Of a stretch of 64,000 nt of DNA, positions 1-8,894 are shown piece by piece. Location: assembly GCA_036003045.1 (NCBI GenBank), contig DASYSS010000085.1:156431-220430 (forward strand), in the 5' to 3' direction. Position numbers and translations under genes: made by a program. The first letter of the stretch is position 1. The number at the start of each line of letters is the position of its first letter. The notes under the pieces were generated by a model. It was not told the DNA's origin and made no database searches. It was given only the letters and a program-made list of their open reading frames with translations. Source of the stretch: Gemmatimonadaceae bacterium (GTDB taxonomy: Bacteria > Gemmatimonadota > Gemmatimonadetes > Gemmatimonadales > Gemmatimonadaceae).

Positions 1-546
1 GCGACGTACGCCGCGGCAAACCAGATGCGCCGGCGCGGACTCAGCGTCGTGCGATTCAACTTCTTGTACAAGGAGCGCGGGTCGGGCGGGCCGGATCCCA
101 TGCCCAAGTTGATGAACACGTTCGCCGCGGTCGTCGAGCACGCACGCCGCGAGTTGGGATCGCGGCGGCCGCTGGTGATCGGCGGCCGGTCGATGGGCGG
201 CCGTGCGGCGTCGATGCTCGCGTCAGAAGGCTTCGAGGCGGACGGCTTGCTGCTTCTCGCATATCCGCTGCACCCGCCGGGAAAGCCGGATCAATTGCGC
301 GACGCCCATCTCCCGCGTATCACGATGCCCGTGCTCTGCTTCAACGGGACGCGCGACGTGTTCTGCACGCCGGCATTGATGGAGCGAGTGCTGAAGACCG
401 TCACGACACGGTGGGAGATGCACTGGCTCGACGGCGCGGATCACAGTTTCCACGTCCTCAAGTCGAGCGGGCGTAACGACGCGGCCGTCCTCGACGAAGT
501 CGGCGCGGCGACGGCGGCCTGGCTGCCGAGCCTGCCTGGGCGCTGA
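1..546 (+). CDS. alpha/beta hydrolase, KANL3/Tex30-like (5' truncated)
   Basis: This is the C-terminal part of a small alpha/beta-hydrolase of the dienelactone-hydrolase/KANL3-Tex30 type. The frame is open from base 1, so the true start lies upstream; the ATG at 25 is internal by homology, because residues before it (ATYAAANQ) fit the helix that precedes the RFNF strand. The nucleophile elbow is GRSMGG with the Ser codon at 190. An Asp in NGTRDVF and a His in GADHSFH complete the expected triad. The substrate cannot be read from sequence and no signal peptide is visible. Family assignment is fairly safe; function is not known. Confidence 0.8.
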   Translation, partial: ATYAAANQMRRRGLSVVRFNFLYKERGSGGPDPMPKLMNTFAAVVEHARRELGSRRPLVIGGRSMGGRAASMLASEGFEADGLLLLAYPLHPPGKPDQLRDAHLPRITMPVLCFNGTRDVFCTPALMERVLKTVTTRWEMHWLDGADHSFHVLKSSGRNDAAVLDEVGAATAAWLPSLPGR

Positions 547-555
547 TACCTCACG

Positions 556-584
556 TTGACATGCCTCAATAGTTGATGTATCGT
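556..584 (+). promoter_or_regulatory. sigma-70-like promoter with PadR-type operator
   Basis: A TTGACA -35 box (556-561), a 17-base spacer and TATCGT (579-584) stand directly before the padR start at 590. ACAT and ATGT half-sites at 559-562 and 575-578 form a palindrome with 12 to 13 bases between them, as in known PadR operators. A start point 6-8 bases after the -10 box falls on the start codon, so the transcript may be leaderless. Autorepression by PadR is inferred. Confidence 0.55.
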
Positions 585-589
585 CGGGC

Positions 590-919
590 ATGGAGCTCAT
601 GCCCGGCACGCTCGACGCGCTGATTCTTCGCGGCTTGTCGCGGGGACCGAAGCATGGGTATGCCGTCGCGCGATGGATCGAGGAGTCGTCGAAAGGATCG
701 TTGACGGTGCTCGACGGCGCGCTCTACACCTCCCTGCACCGCATGGAAGAGCGCGGCTGGATCGCGGCCGAGTGGGGCACGTCGCATACCGGACGTCGAG
801 CGCGATTCTATCGACTGACACCGGCGGGCAAGAAGCAACTGGTCGCCGAGCAGAGTGACTGGAGCGACTACGTGGCGGCGGTCGGCCGCGTGATGCGAAC
901 GACGACAGAGCCGGCGTAA
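590..919 (+). CDS. PadR family transcriptional regulator
   Basis: A 109-residue PadR repressor. It shows the family's N-terminal winged helix: LDALILRGLSRGPKHGY, then the recognition region GALYTSLHRMEERGWI and the wing H-TGRRARFYRLT-GKK. PadR proteins of this length have a short C-terminal dimer helix and usually repress a neighbouring transporter. Its TAA stop overlaps the ATG of the following ABC permease by one base (TAATG), which indicates translational coupling. No Shine-Dalgarno is visible before ATG 590, in keeping with a leaderless message; ATG 599 (MPGTLDAL) is the alternative start. Ligand unknown. Confidence 0.93.
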   Translation: MELMPGTLDALILRGLSRGPKHGYAVARWIEESSKGSLTVLDGALYTSLHRMEERGWIAAEWGTSHTGRRARFYRLTPAGKKQLVAEQSDWSDYVAAVGRVMRTTTEPA

Positions 920-3621
920 TGCGCCACCAACCGAGTGAGCCGAAGTGGCGTCGGTATCTTCGCTTTTGGCGGAGAGATCCGAGCGCGGACGTCGAGGACG
1001 AGCTGGGCTTTCACTTTGCGAATCGCGTCACGGAGTTCGAGGCCAAGGGAATGTCTCGCCACGACGCGATCGCCGCCGCGCGAGCTCGATTCGGCGACGT
1101 CGACGCGGTTCGGAGCGATTTGCTGGAGATCGACGGGCGGATCATTCGCCGGTCGGGGGTGTGGCATTTTCTCGACGCCTGCGTTGCGGACTTCCGCTAC
1201 GCCCTTCGTGGGTTGCGTCGGCGACGCGGCGTCGCGCTGACCGTAACGATCACGCTAGCGATCGCCGTCGGCGCGAACGGCGCGCTTTTCTCCCTGATGG
1301 ATGCGCTCTTCTTCCGCCCGCCCGCCGGCGTGTCCGATCCGGAAACGCTGGGCCGGTTGTACGTCGCGCGCCCGCACCTGGCCGATCTCCGAGTCAACTA
1401 CGCCTTTTCGTATCCGGAGTACCAGGCGCTGCGCGTGGCGCTCAAGGACGAAGTCAGCATCGCCGTCGAAGCGGTGCGCGATTCAATCGAGGTCGTCTCG
1501 GGCGGCGTCGCGCTCTCGGCGGGCGTGAGCTACGCGACGGCGGAGCTGCTGCCGATGCTGGACGTTCGCCTGGAGCGCGGACGATCCTTTTCTCGCGCGG
1601 AAGACGACGTCGCCGCGCCGGCAAGCGTCGCCGTCGTCAGCCACACGTTGGCCACACAGCTGGGTGGTGCCGACGCGGTTCTCGGTCAGGAGATCCGTGT
1701 TCGCGGCAGGGGCTATGTCGTCGTCGGCGTGACGGCCGCCGGGTTCGACGGCATCGGCCTCGGCCGGACCTCCGTGTGGATGCCGTTCAGCACCATGCCG
1801 CGTGAATCGGCGTCGCCGGGCGAGAAACCGTGGTATGAGGACGGTTCACGCTACATCCCGCTCGTCGTTCGCCGGGCGAAGAATGCATCGCCGCACGCGG
1901 TCGAAGCGCACGCGACGGCGGCGTTCAAGCATTTCCTCTCGGCGAAGCCTTACGACCGCAACGCCTCGATCCTGCTCGGCCCTCTGTCGACGTATCGCGC
2001 ACCCGAAATGCACGACAGTCGCACGCTCATCGTGTCTCGGACCTCCGCGGTCGCCGCTCTGTTGCTCATCATCGCGTCGGCCAACGTCTCCAATCTGTTT
2101 CTTGCGATGGCGGTGGCGCGGCGGCGGGAAATCGGCGTCCGTCTCGCGCTCGGCATCTCTCGCCCGCGACTCGCCGGGATGATGATGCTCGAGTCGCTGG
2201 TGCTCGCAGCGATCGCCGGACTTGCCGCCTTGCTTCTCGCCGATTGGGAGGGAGGAGTCCTCCGCGCACAACTGCTTCCGCGAATCGCGTGGGCTCATCA
2301 CGCGGTGGGACTTCGCGTCATCGCGTTTACGGCGCTCACCACGCTCGGGGCCGGCCTGGTTGCCGCGGCTCTGCCCAGCCTGATGGCGTGGCACGGCACG
2401 GTCGCCGACGCGTTTCGGAACGGTACGCCTCGCGCGACGTCCGGCCATCGTCGCGCGCGTTGGGCGCTGCTCGTCGTTCAAGCAACGCTTTCCGTGATGT
2501 TGATCTCCGGAGCGATGCTTTTCGCGAGGACGCTACAGGCGGCGTACGCGACGGACCTCGGCTACGATCACGATCGTCTCGTCACGACACAGGTGTATTT
2601 CGGCGACCGTACGCAACGGACGCAGATCGCCGCGTTGATGCCGGGCGTCGCGGAGCGCGTCGCGCGAATGCCTGGCGTCGAAGGCGTCGCGATCACGTAC
2701 GGCGCTCCGATGAATCAGTGGATTTCCGTGCCCCTGTACCGCCCGGATGCGGATTCCACGCACCCGCTCGACGGGGGCTCGTACTATCTGGGTGTTTCCC
2801 CGCGATACTTCGATCTCACCGGTACTCGGCTGGTCGACGGGCGCGGGTTTCTGTCCTTCGACCGCGCCGGCGCGCCGCCGGTGATCATCGTCGGGCAAAC
2901 GATGGCGCGCCAAATCTGGCCCGGCCAGCGAGCCGTGGGCCAGTGTCTACGACCCGTAGCGCCGTCGCATCCGTGTTACACGGTCGTCGGCGTTGCGGCG
3001 GACGTTCACGAATTTCGCATCCAGGAAAACACGAGCGAGTGGCAGTACTACTATCCGCTCGAGCAGCTCCCGACGCGCGGCTCGGATCGAACGCTCGTCA
3101 TTCGAGCTCACAGCGAACGAGCCGAGGCGATCGCCGCGAGTACGCAGGCGCTTCTCCGCACGACTTTCCCCGGCGCGACCTCTCGCGCGATTACAATGAA
3201 TCAAGCGCTCCAGGTTGAGTTGATGCCGTGGAAGCTCGGTCTGACACTCTTCGGCGCGCTCGCCCTGTTCGCGTTGATCGTCGCGAGCGTGGGCGTGTAC
3301 GGCGTGGTCTCGTTCGACGTCCGGCAGCGGACGCGCGAGATCGGCGTGCGAATGGCTCTTGGTGCCGCGGGCGGACACGTGATCCGCATGCTCGTGCGAC
3401 GAAGTACGGTCGTCGTCGGCATCGGTGTCGCCATCGGCGTCGCCGGCTCGCTCGCATCCGGACGCTACGTTCGCAGTCTCCTCTACGGCGTCGCGCCGAG
3501 CGACCCAATTTCGTTCGTGATCGCGTCGGTGCTGCTTTTGGTGGTGGCCGCCGCGGCCGCGGCGGTTCCGGCTGGGCGCGCTCAGCGCATCGACCCGGCC
3601 ATCGTGCTCCGCGACGAATGA
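919..3621 (+). CDS. ADOP-type ABC transporter permease (duplicated FtsX/MacB)
   Basis: A 900-residue permease of the acidobacterial duplicated orphan permease (ADOP) type. Residues 1-80 are a cytosolic prefix typical of these proteins. A first membrane helix (about 95-120) leads into a MacB-like periplasmic domain and an FtsX-type three-helix block (SRTSAVAALLLIIASANVSN onward). This arrangement is then repeated: a second periplasmic domain (about 560-760) and a C-terminal FtsX block with the motif RTREIGVRMALGA. No ATPase gene is adjacent, hence 'orphan'. Such proteins are thought to work in export or envelope stress by MacB-like mechanotransmission; the substrate is unknown. It is coupled to padR upstream. 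A second PadR-ADOP pair lies at 19090-22176. Confidence 0.92.
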   Translation: MRHQPSEPKWRRYLRFWRRDPSADVEDELGFHFANRVTEFEAKGMSRHDAIAAARARFGDVDAVRSDLLEIDGRIIRRSGVWHFLDACVADFRYALRGLRRRRGVALTVTITLAIAVGANGALFSLMDALFFRPPAGVSDPETLGRLYVARPHLADLRVNYAFSYPEYQALRVALKDEVSIAVEAVRDSIEVVSGGVALSAGVSYATAELLPMLDVRLERGRSFSRAEDDVAAPASVAVVSHTLATQLGGADAVLGQEIRVRGRGYVVVGVTAAGFDGIGLGRTSVWMPFSTMPRESASPGEKPWYEDGSRYIPLVVRRAKNASPHAVEAHATAAFKHFLSAKPYDRNASILLGPLSTYRAPEMHDSRTLIVSRTSAVAALLLIIASANVSNLFLAMAVARRREIGVRLALGISRPRLAGMMMLESLVLAAIAGLAALLLADWEGGVLRAQLLPRIAWAHHAVGLRVIAFTALTTLGAGLVAAALPSLMAWHGTVADAFRNGTPRATSGHRRARWALLVVQATLSVMLISGAMLFARTLQAAYATDLGYDHDRLVTTQVYFGDRTQRTQIAALMPGVAERVARMPGVEGVAITYGAPMNQWISVPLYRPDADSTHPLDGGSYYLGVSPRYFDLTGTRLVDGRGFLSFDRAGAPPVIIVGQTMARQIWPGQRAVGQCLRPVAPSHPCYTVVGVAADVHEFRIQENTSEWQYYYPLEQLPTRGSDRTLVIRAHSERAEAIAASTQALLRTTFPGATSRAITMNQALQVELMPWKLGLTLFGALALFALIVASVGVYGVVSFDVRQRTREIGVRMALGAAGGHVIRMLVRRSTVVVGIGVAIGVAGSLASGRYVRSLLYGVAPSDPISFVIASVLLLVVAAAAAAVPAGRAQRIDPAIVLRDE

Positions 3622-3657
3622 CTCGCGACGCTGGCTTCTCTGTTGCTCGAGAAAAGC

Positions 3658-3774
3658 TCAACGCAGATGATCGCAGATTTTGAACAACGATTGGCGCGGA
3701 CAGAAAGAGAAGGTCGTCACCACCCTTTGATCTATCTGCGTCATCGTCCTTCAACTCTGCGTCATCTGCGTTGA
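3658..3774. repeat. inverted-repeat element, family ACGCAGA, copy 1
   Basis: The intergenic gap between the convergent permease and amidase genes holds two inverted arms: TCAACGCAGATGATCGCAGA at 3658-3677 and its near complement at 3756-3774 (TCTGCGTCATCTGCGTTGA). About 78 bases lie between them, with another internal TCTGCGTCAT copy near 3734. No ORF lies inside. The same arms recur at 40954-41052, so this is a dispersed element and not a simple terminator, although it could also serve to end transcription of both genes. Confidence 0.75.
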
Positions 3775-3808
3775 ATTCTTCTTCCACACCAGCGTACCCC
3801 GCCGCGGC

Positions 3809-5635
3809 TTAGAAACCCGGCGGCCGCTCCCCGACGACGTTGAACGCCTTTTCGAGCGCGATCCCCGCCTGAACGAGCCGGCCTTCCTCGAACAACGGCG
3901 CGAGCAGTGTGATTCCGTGTGGCACGCGGCGCGGCGGATTGAATTTGGGAAGCGGATTCTTCGGGTCGGGCGCCCAATCGCTGCGCGCCTCCGACACGTT
4001 CACGAAACCCGCTCTCAGCGTGAGCGAAGGCTGGCCCGTGAAGTTCGATATCGTGAGCATCTCGTCACGCAACGACGGCACGAGCAGGAGATCGACCTTG
4101 GAAAAGAGCTTCGCCATTTCGGTCGCGACCATGCGCCGAAAACGATCCGCCTGCACGAAATCCACCGCCGAGAGAAAGCGCGCCTCGCGGAACAGATTGG
4201 GCCACGCGTCTGGCACCTGCGCCTTCAGTTGATCCGCTCGCCCGTCGAGCGTGATGTCCTCGAACGACGCCGCGGCCTCGGCGAATAGGATCAGCTGCAG
4301 CGAATCGTACGGCCAATCCGGGAGCGAGACTTCCACCGGCACCATGCCCACCGATTTGATCGTGTCGAGCGCGGCGCGGTCGACATCCGTCGCCGGCGAC
4401 TCCTTCATCCACGCCGGGAAGTAGCCGACGCGCAGCCCCTTCACGCTCTCGTTGGCGTCGAAGTCGAGACGCGACGGCACGCTTTCGAGATCGCCCGCAT
4501 CGGGTCCCGAGATCGCGTGCAGCACGAGCATCGTGTCTTCGACGCTCCGCGCCATCGGGCCGAGTTTGTCGAGCGACCAGCACAACGTCATCGCGCCGCT
4601 GCGCGGCACTCGGCCGAACGTGGGACGCAGTCCCGTGACTCCGCACCGCATCGAGGGCGCGATGATGCTGCCGCCAGTCTCGCTGCCGATCGAGAAGCCG
4701 ACGAGTCCCGCGGCCGTCGCGGCGCCGGGGCCCGCGCTCGAACCCGACGCTCCCTCCTCGAGCAGCCATGGGTTCATCGTCTGGCCGCCGAACCAGATGT
4801 CGTTGAGCGCGAGCGCGCCGAGGCTGAGCTTCGCGATGAGGACGGCGCCGGCGTCGTGGAGTCGCGCGACGACGGCCGCATCGGCGGTCGGCACACGGCT
4901 GCGATAGAACTCGGCGCCGTAGGTGGTGGCGATCCCCGCCGTGTCGAGCAGGTCCTTACCGCCCCACGGAATGCCGTGCAGCGGGCCGCGATACTTCCCC
5001 GCCGCGATTTCGGCGTCGGCTTGTTTCGCCTGGGCGAGCGCGTTGTCACGCGTGAGGGTGATGATGCAGCGGAGCTTCGGATCGAGACGCTGAATCCGAT
5101 CGAGGTAGATGTTGGTGAGGCGGGTCGACGTCAGCTTCTTCGTCTCGATCCAGCGCGACAGCTTCGTCACCGGCGCGAAGGCGATGTCGTCGTCCGACGA
5201 TGGAAGGGGCGCGGAATCGAGGTGCGGAGACGTACGCACAAAACGGTCGCGCGACGGGCCGATCTTCTCGTTGGGGAGTGCCGGATTCCATTTTGTGCCC
5301 GGCGCGACGCCGGCGTCGATCGGCACTTTGCGCGGGCCGGCGCGCCGCTCGAGCAGGAAGGCCATCGACGTCCGCCAGCTCGACGCGGCCATTTCGCGCT
5401 GCGCGTCGGTCAGCGTGACCTGCGCGAGCTTTTCCGCTTCGGCGAACGTACCTGCCGCCACCGCGGGTCCGACGGCCGGCGCGGTGCCAAAGGTGGGCGG
5501 CGCACCCGGCGTGCTTGGGACGCCGCCTGCCGATGAGCCCGACGGCGTCTGGGACGTTCCCCCGCCGCTGCATGCGGCGGCTGCGCCGAGTATTCCGAGC
5601 GGCGCTTGAACGATGAAATCACGGCGTGAGCTCAC
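3809..5635 (-). CDS. secreted amidase-signature family hydrolase (Tat lipoprotein)
   Basis: A 608-residue amidase-signature enzyme. I start it at GTG 5635, preceded by GAGGA at good spacing, because translation then opens with a twin-arginine motif (SSRRDF) and a lipobox-like AAAAC ending at Cys22; an upstream ATG at 5749 would only add non-homologous residues. After a low-complexity Gly/Ser/Thr/Pro linker, the amidase domain shows the catalytic Lys in GIPWGGKDLLD, the Gly/Ser loop GASGSSAGPG and the nucleophile region GSETGGSI with downstream GLRPTFGRV. These are the Ser-cisSer-Lys triad segments. It probably cleaves an amide outside the cytoplasm; the substrate is unknown. It is divergent from the S9 peptidase. 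Confidence 0.88.
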   Translation of the reverse strand: MSSRRDFIVQAPLGILGAAAACSGGGTSQTPSGSSAGGVPSTPGAPPTFGTAPAVGPAVAAGTFAEAEKLAQVTLTDAQREMAASSWRTSMAFLLERRAGPRKVPIDAGVAPGTKWNPALPNEKIGPSRDRFVRTSPHLDSAPLPSSDDDIAFAPVTKLSRWIETKKLTSTRLTNIYLDRIQRLDPKLRCIITLTRDNALAQAKQADAEIAAGKYRGPLHGIPWGGKDLLDTAGIATTYGAEFYRSRVPTADAAVVARLHDAGAVLIAKLSLGALALNDIWFGGQTMNPWLLEEGASGSSAGPGAATAAGLVGFSIGSETGGSIIAPSMRCGVTGLRPTFGRVPRSGAMTLCWSLDKLGPMARSVEDTMLVLHAISGPDAGDLESVPSRLDFDANESVKGLRVGYFPAWMKESPATDVDRAALDTIKSVGMVPVEVSLPDWPYDSLQLILFAEAAASFEDITLDGRADQLKAQVPDAWPNLFREARFLSAVDFVQADRFRRMVATEMAKLFSKVDLLLVPSLRDEMLTISNFTGQPSLTLRAGFVNVSEARSDWAPDPKNPLPKFNPPRRVPHGITLLAPLFEEGRLVQAGIALEKAFNVVGERPPGF

Positions 5636-5822
5636 GAAATGGTCCTCGTGCGGAATGGAGTCGGTCGGTCGAGACCGGGAGGGATGCAAGGCGTTGGTAA
5701 ACACGCGCGTAAAGATGTCGGGCGCAACAGCGCCGCGGCCGCTTCCCACGTTCTACGGTGGGGCGTATTGTAGCGGTCATCCCCGCCCGGACCTCAGCCC
5801 GCCGTATCCAGGAGGCTTGCTC

Positions 5823-8800
5823 GTGATCGACGTCGCCAGGACCATCCCCAGGACGACATATCGCACGCTGACGAGAACCATCCCACTCGTCGCTCTCATC
5901 ATCGTCGTCGCGCCACAACTCGCGGGCGCGCAGACGGCCGCCAAGAAGGCGTTGTCCGTCGACGACTACACCAAGTGGAAGAGCGTCGGCAACCAGTCGA
6001 TCTCGGGCGACGGGAAGTGGGTCGCGTACGTGCTGTCGGCGACCAACACCGCGCCGGCGGACGCGAAGCCCGTGCTGCACCTCGTGCGGCTCGACAATAG
6101 CCAGGATCTCGAGATCCCCAACGGCACCGCGCCGGCGTTTTCGCCCGACTCGAAATGGCTGGCGTACACGGTCGACGCCAGCGGCGGTGGACGCGGCGGT
6201 CGCGGTGGCCGTGGCGGCGGCGGCGGCGGCGCCCAACCCGGCGGCGCGGGGGGGGGCGCGCAAAACGCCCGGGGCGGCAATGGCGCGCCAGCGGCCCCGC
6301 CGCGGCACGTCGAATTGAGAAATCTGGCGACGGGCACGGTGCAGTCCTGGCAGGACATCCAGTCGTTCACCTTTGCCGCGACGTCGAGCCACATCGTGCT
6401 GCGCCGTCGAGTACCGGGCGCACCAGGCGGTCCGGCCGGCGGCCGTGGCGGAGCGCCGGCCGGCGGCGGTGCCGCAAATGCCGGTGCGGCGAACGCCGAG
6501 GCGTCCAATGGCCCGCGCGGCGCCGACGTGATCCTGCACGACCTCGCGACCGGACGCGACCAACTCCTCGGCAGCGTCGGCGAGATCCTGTTCAACAAGA
6601 AGGGCGATCTCCTCGCGTACACGGTGGACGGGACGGTGCGGGACGGAAACGGCCTATTCATTCTCGATCTCCGCAACGGACGCATCTCGACGCTCGACAA
6701 CGACGCGCGTGTCTACAGCCGGCTCACGTGGAACGACAACGGCACGGGGCTCGCGGTTCTCAAGGGCCTCGACGTCGACAAGATGCGGGAGCGCGACAAC
6801 ATGCTGCTCGCGTATCCGAGCGTGCAGTCCGCGCTCGATCAAATCGAGTACCCGCCGGTGAAATTCGATCCGTCCAAGGCGGACGGATTCCCGAAGGGTT
6901 GGGTGCTGAGCGACCGCGCCGCGATCGATTGGAGCGACGACAACAAGCGGATCTTCTTCGGCGCCAAGGAGCAGGTGCCCGCGCCCGACACGACGCGCCG
7001 CCGCAACGCGGATGATGTGGCGGACGTGGACGTGTGGAATTCGAAGGACGACCGAATTCAGTCGGTGCAAATGACCCGCGCCGACGCGGATCGCAACTTC
7101 ACGTATCGCGAGGCGTTCAATCTCGCGGACAAGAAGTTCGTGAAGCTGGCCGACACGGCGATGCGCGAAGTCGAAGTGAGCGCGGACGGTCGCTGGGCCG
7201 TCGGACGCGACACGCGCGAATACACGTCCGACTACAAGCGGCCCGCCGCCGACATCTATCGCATCGATCCGTCGACCGGCGAGCGGACGCTGATGCTCAA
7301 GGATCAGCTCATTGGTCAGTTCGTTTTCGGCATCTCGCCGGACGGGAACAACTTCTTGTATTGGAAGGACAACAAGTTCCAGTCGTACAATCTCGATGCG
7401 GCGACGACGAAAACGCTCGGCGGAAATACGAGCGTCAGCTTCGTGGACGTGGACTTCGATCATCCGGGCCCGAAGCCGTCGTTCGGCCTCATGGGGTACA
7501 CGAGCGACGGCAAGAACGTCGTCGCGATGCACAAGTTCGATTTGTGGGTCGTGCCGCTCGACGGGTCACCGGCGCGCAGCCTCACGAACGGCTCGGGCGA
7601 CAAGGGGCAGATTCGCTTCCGCTACGTCGCGACCGAGCCGGATTCGAACGGCTTCGGTGGCGCGCCGGGTGGCGGTGGCGGCGGTGGTCGCGGAGGACGA
7701 GCCACCCGAAGCACGATCGACTTGTCCAAGCCCGTTCTTCTCTCGGCGTACGGTGAATACACGAAGAAGGCAGGCTTCTATCAACTCGCCGACGGGCAGC
7801 TGAAAGAGCTGGTCTACGACGACGCCGCGTACTCGAATCCGCAGAAGGCCGCGAAGGCCGACGAGTATCTCTTCACGCGGCAAACGTTCACCGAGTTCCC
7901 TGATCTCCGCGTGTCGGGGCTCGACTTCAAGGGCGACAAGAAAATCTCGAACGCGAACCCGCAGCAGTCCGAGTATCTGTGGGGCCATCGCGTCCTGTTC
8001 GACTTCAAGGACCACGACGGCCACAAGCTGCAAGGCATGCTGACGATCCCCGACGACTACAAGCCGGGCGAGAAGCGGCCGATGCTGGTGAACTTCTACG
8101 AGAAGAACTCGCAGAATCTGAATCGCTATTCGGCGCCGTCATATCTGACCGGCATGGGCTCGATGCCGATCGAGGCGACGAGCCGCGGCTACATCACGAT
8201 GATCCCCGACGTGTACTTCCACACCGGCCGCTCGCACAGCGACATGCTGGATTGCGTCGAAGCCGCGGTGAAGAAGGTGATCGCGATGGGCTACGTCGAT
8301 CCGAAGAAGATCGGGATCAATGGCCATAGCTACGGCGGCGAGGGCGCCGCGTTCATCGGCACGCGGTCGCGATTGTTCGCGGCCGTCGGTGTCGGCGCCG
8401 GGGTGACGGACCTCTATCAGGACTTCAGTCAGAACTGGGGGTGGGCATACGCGGTGCCGGGCGGCAGCGGCGCGAACGGCAACGACTACTACCTGTACGG
8501 TCAAGGACGCTGGGGATTCTCGCCGTGGGACAAGCCCGACGTCTACATGTTCGAATCCGCGCTGACACACGTGCCGGAGGTGACGGCGCCTTTCCTCATC
8601 ATGCACGGCACGGCGGATCCGACGGTCGCGTTCCAGAACGGACTCGGTCTGTACAACGCGATGCGTTATAACGGTAAAAACGCCGTGCTGCTCGCCTACG
8701 TCGGAGAAGGCCACGGATTACGCGGCCTCGGAAATCGCAAAGACCTCACGATTCGCTACTTCCAGTTCTTCGATCACTACCTCAGGGGTGCGCCGGCGCC

Positions 8801-8894
8801 GAAGTGGATGACCGACGGCGTGCCGTATCTCAAGAAGGACGACATGCGCGATCCGATGGGAATCGCTGGCTCCGTTACGCCGCAGGTTCCATGA
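5823..8894 (+). CDS. secreted S9 family (prolyl oligopeptidase-type) peptidase
   Basis: A 1023-residue exported serine peptidase. The start is GTG 5823, seven bases after a clear AGGAGG, giving a Sec signal ending near LAGAQT. An N-terminal WD40/PD40-like beta-propeller (VSLDG-type repeats such as SISGDGKWVAYVLS) precedes the C-terminal alpha/beta-hydrolase domain. Ser836 sits in GHSYGG, with Asp in HGTADPTV and His near 964 in GEGHGL, the S9 triad. The propeller carries three glycine-rich insertions (near residues 120-150, 205-225 and 620-635) that are not part of the fold. The stop overlaps the start of the next gene (ATGA). It likely degrades peptides in the periplasm or medium. Confidence 0.93.
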   Translation: MIDVARTIPRTTYRTLTRTIPLVALIIVVAPQLAGAQTAAKKALSVDDYTKWKSVGNQSISGDGKWVAYVLSATNTAPADAKPVLHLVRLDNSQDLEIPNGTAPAFSPDSKWLAYTVDASGGGRGGRGGRGGGGGGAQPGGAGGGAQNARGGNGAPAAPPRHVELRNLATGTVQSWQDIQSFTFAATSSHIVLRRRVPGAPGGPAGGRGGAPAGGGAANAGAANAEASNGPRGADVILHDLATGRDQLLGSVGEILFNKKGDLLAYTVDGTVRDGNGLFILDLRNGRISTLDNDARVYSRLTWNDNGTGLAVLKGLDVDKMRERDNMLLAYPSVQSALDQIEYPPVKFDPSKADGFPKGWVLSDRAAIDWSDDNKRIFFGAKEQVPAPDTTRRRNADDVADVDVWNSKDDRIQSVQMTRADADRNFTYREAFNLADKKFVKLADTAMREVEVSADGRWAVGRDTREYTSDYKRPAADIYRIDPSTGERTLMLKDQLIGQFVFGISPDGNNFLYWKDNKFQSYNLDAATTKTLGGNTSVSFVDVDFDHPGPKPSFGLMGYTSDGKNVVAMHKFDLWVVPLDGSPARSLTNGSGDKGQIRFRYVATEPDSNGFGGAPGGGGGGGRGGRATRSTIDLSKPVLLSAYGEYTKKAGFYQLADGQLKELVYDDAAYSNPQKAAKADEYLFTRQTFTEFPDLRVSGLDFKGDKKISNANPQQSEYLWGHRVLFDFKDHDGHKLQGMLTIPDDYKPGEKRPMLVNFYEKNSQNLNRYSAPSYLTGMGSMPIEATSRGYITMIPDVYFHTGRSHSDMLDCVEAAVKKVIAMGYVDPKKIGINGHSYGGEGAAFIGTRSRLFAAVGVGAGVTDLYQDFSQNWGWAYAVPGGSGANGNDYYLYGQGRWGFSPWDKPDVYMFESALTHVPEVTAPFLIMHGTADPTVAFQNGLGLYNAMRYNGKNAVLLAYVGEGHGLRGLGNRKDLTIRYFQFFDHYLRGAPAPKWMTDGVPYLKKDDMRDPMGIAGSVTPQVP

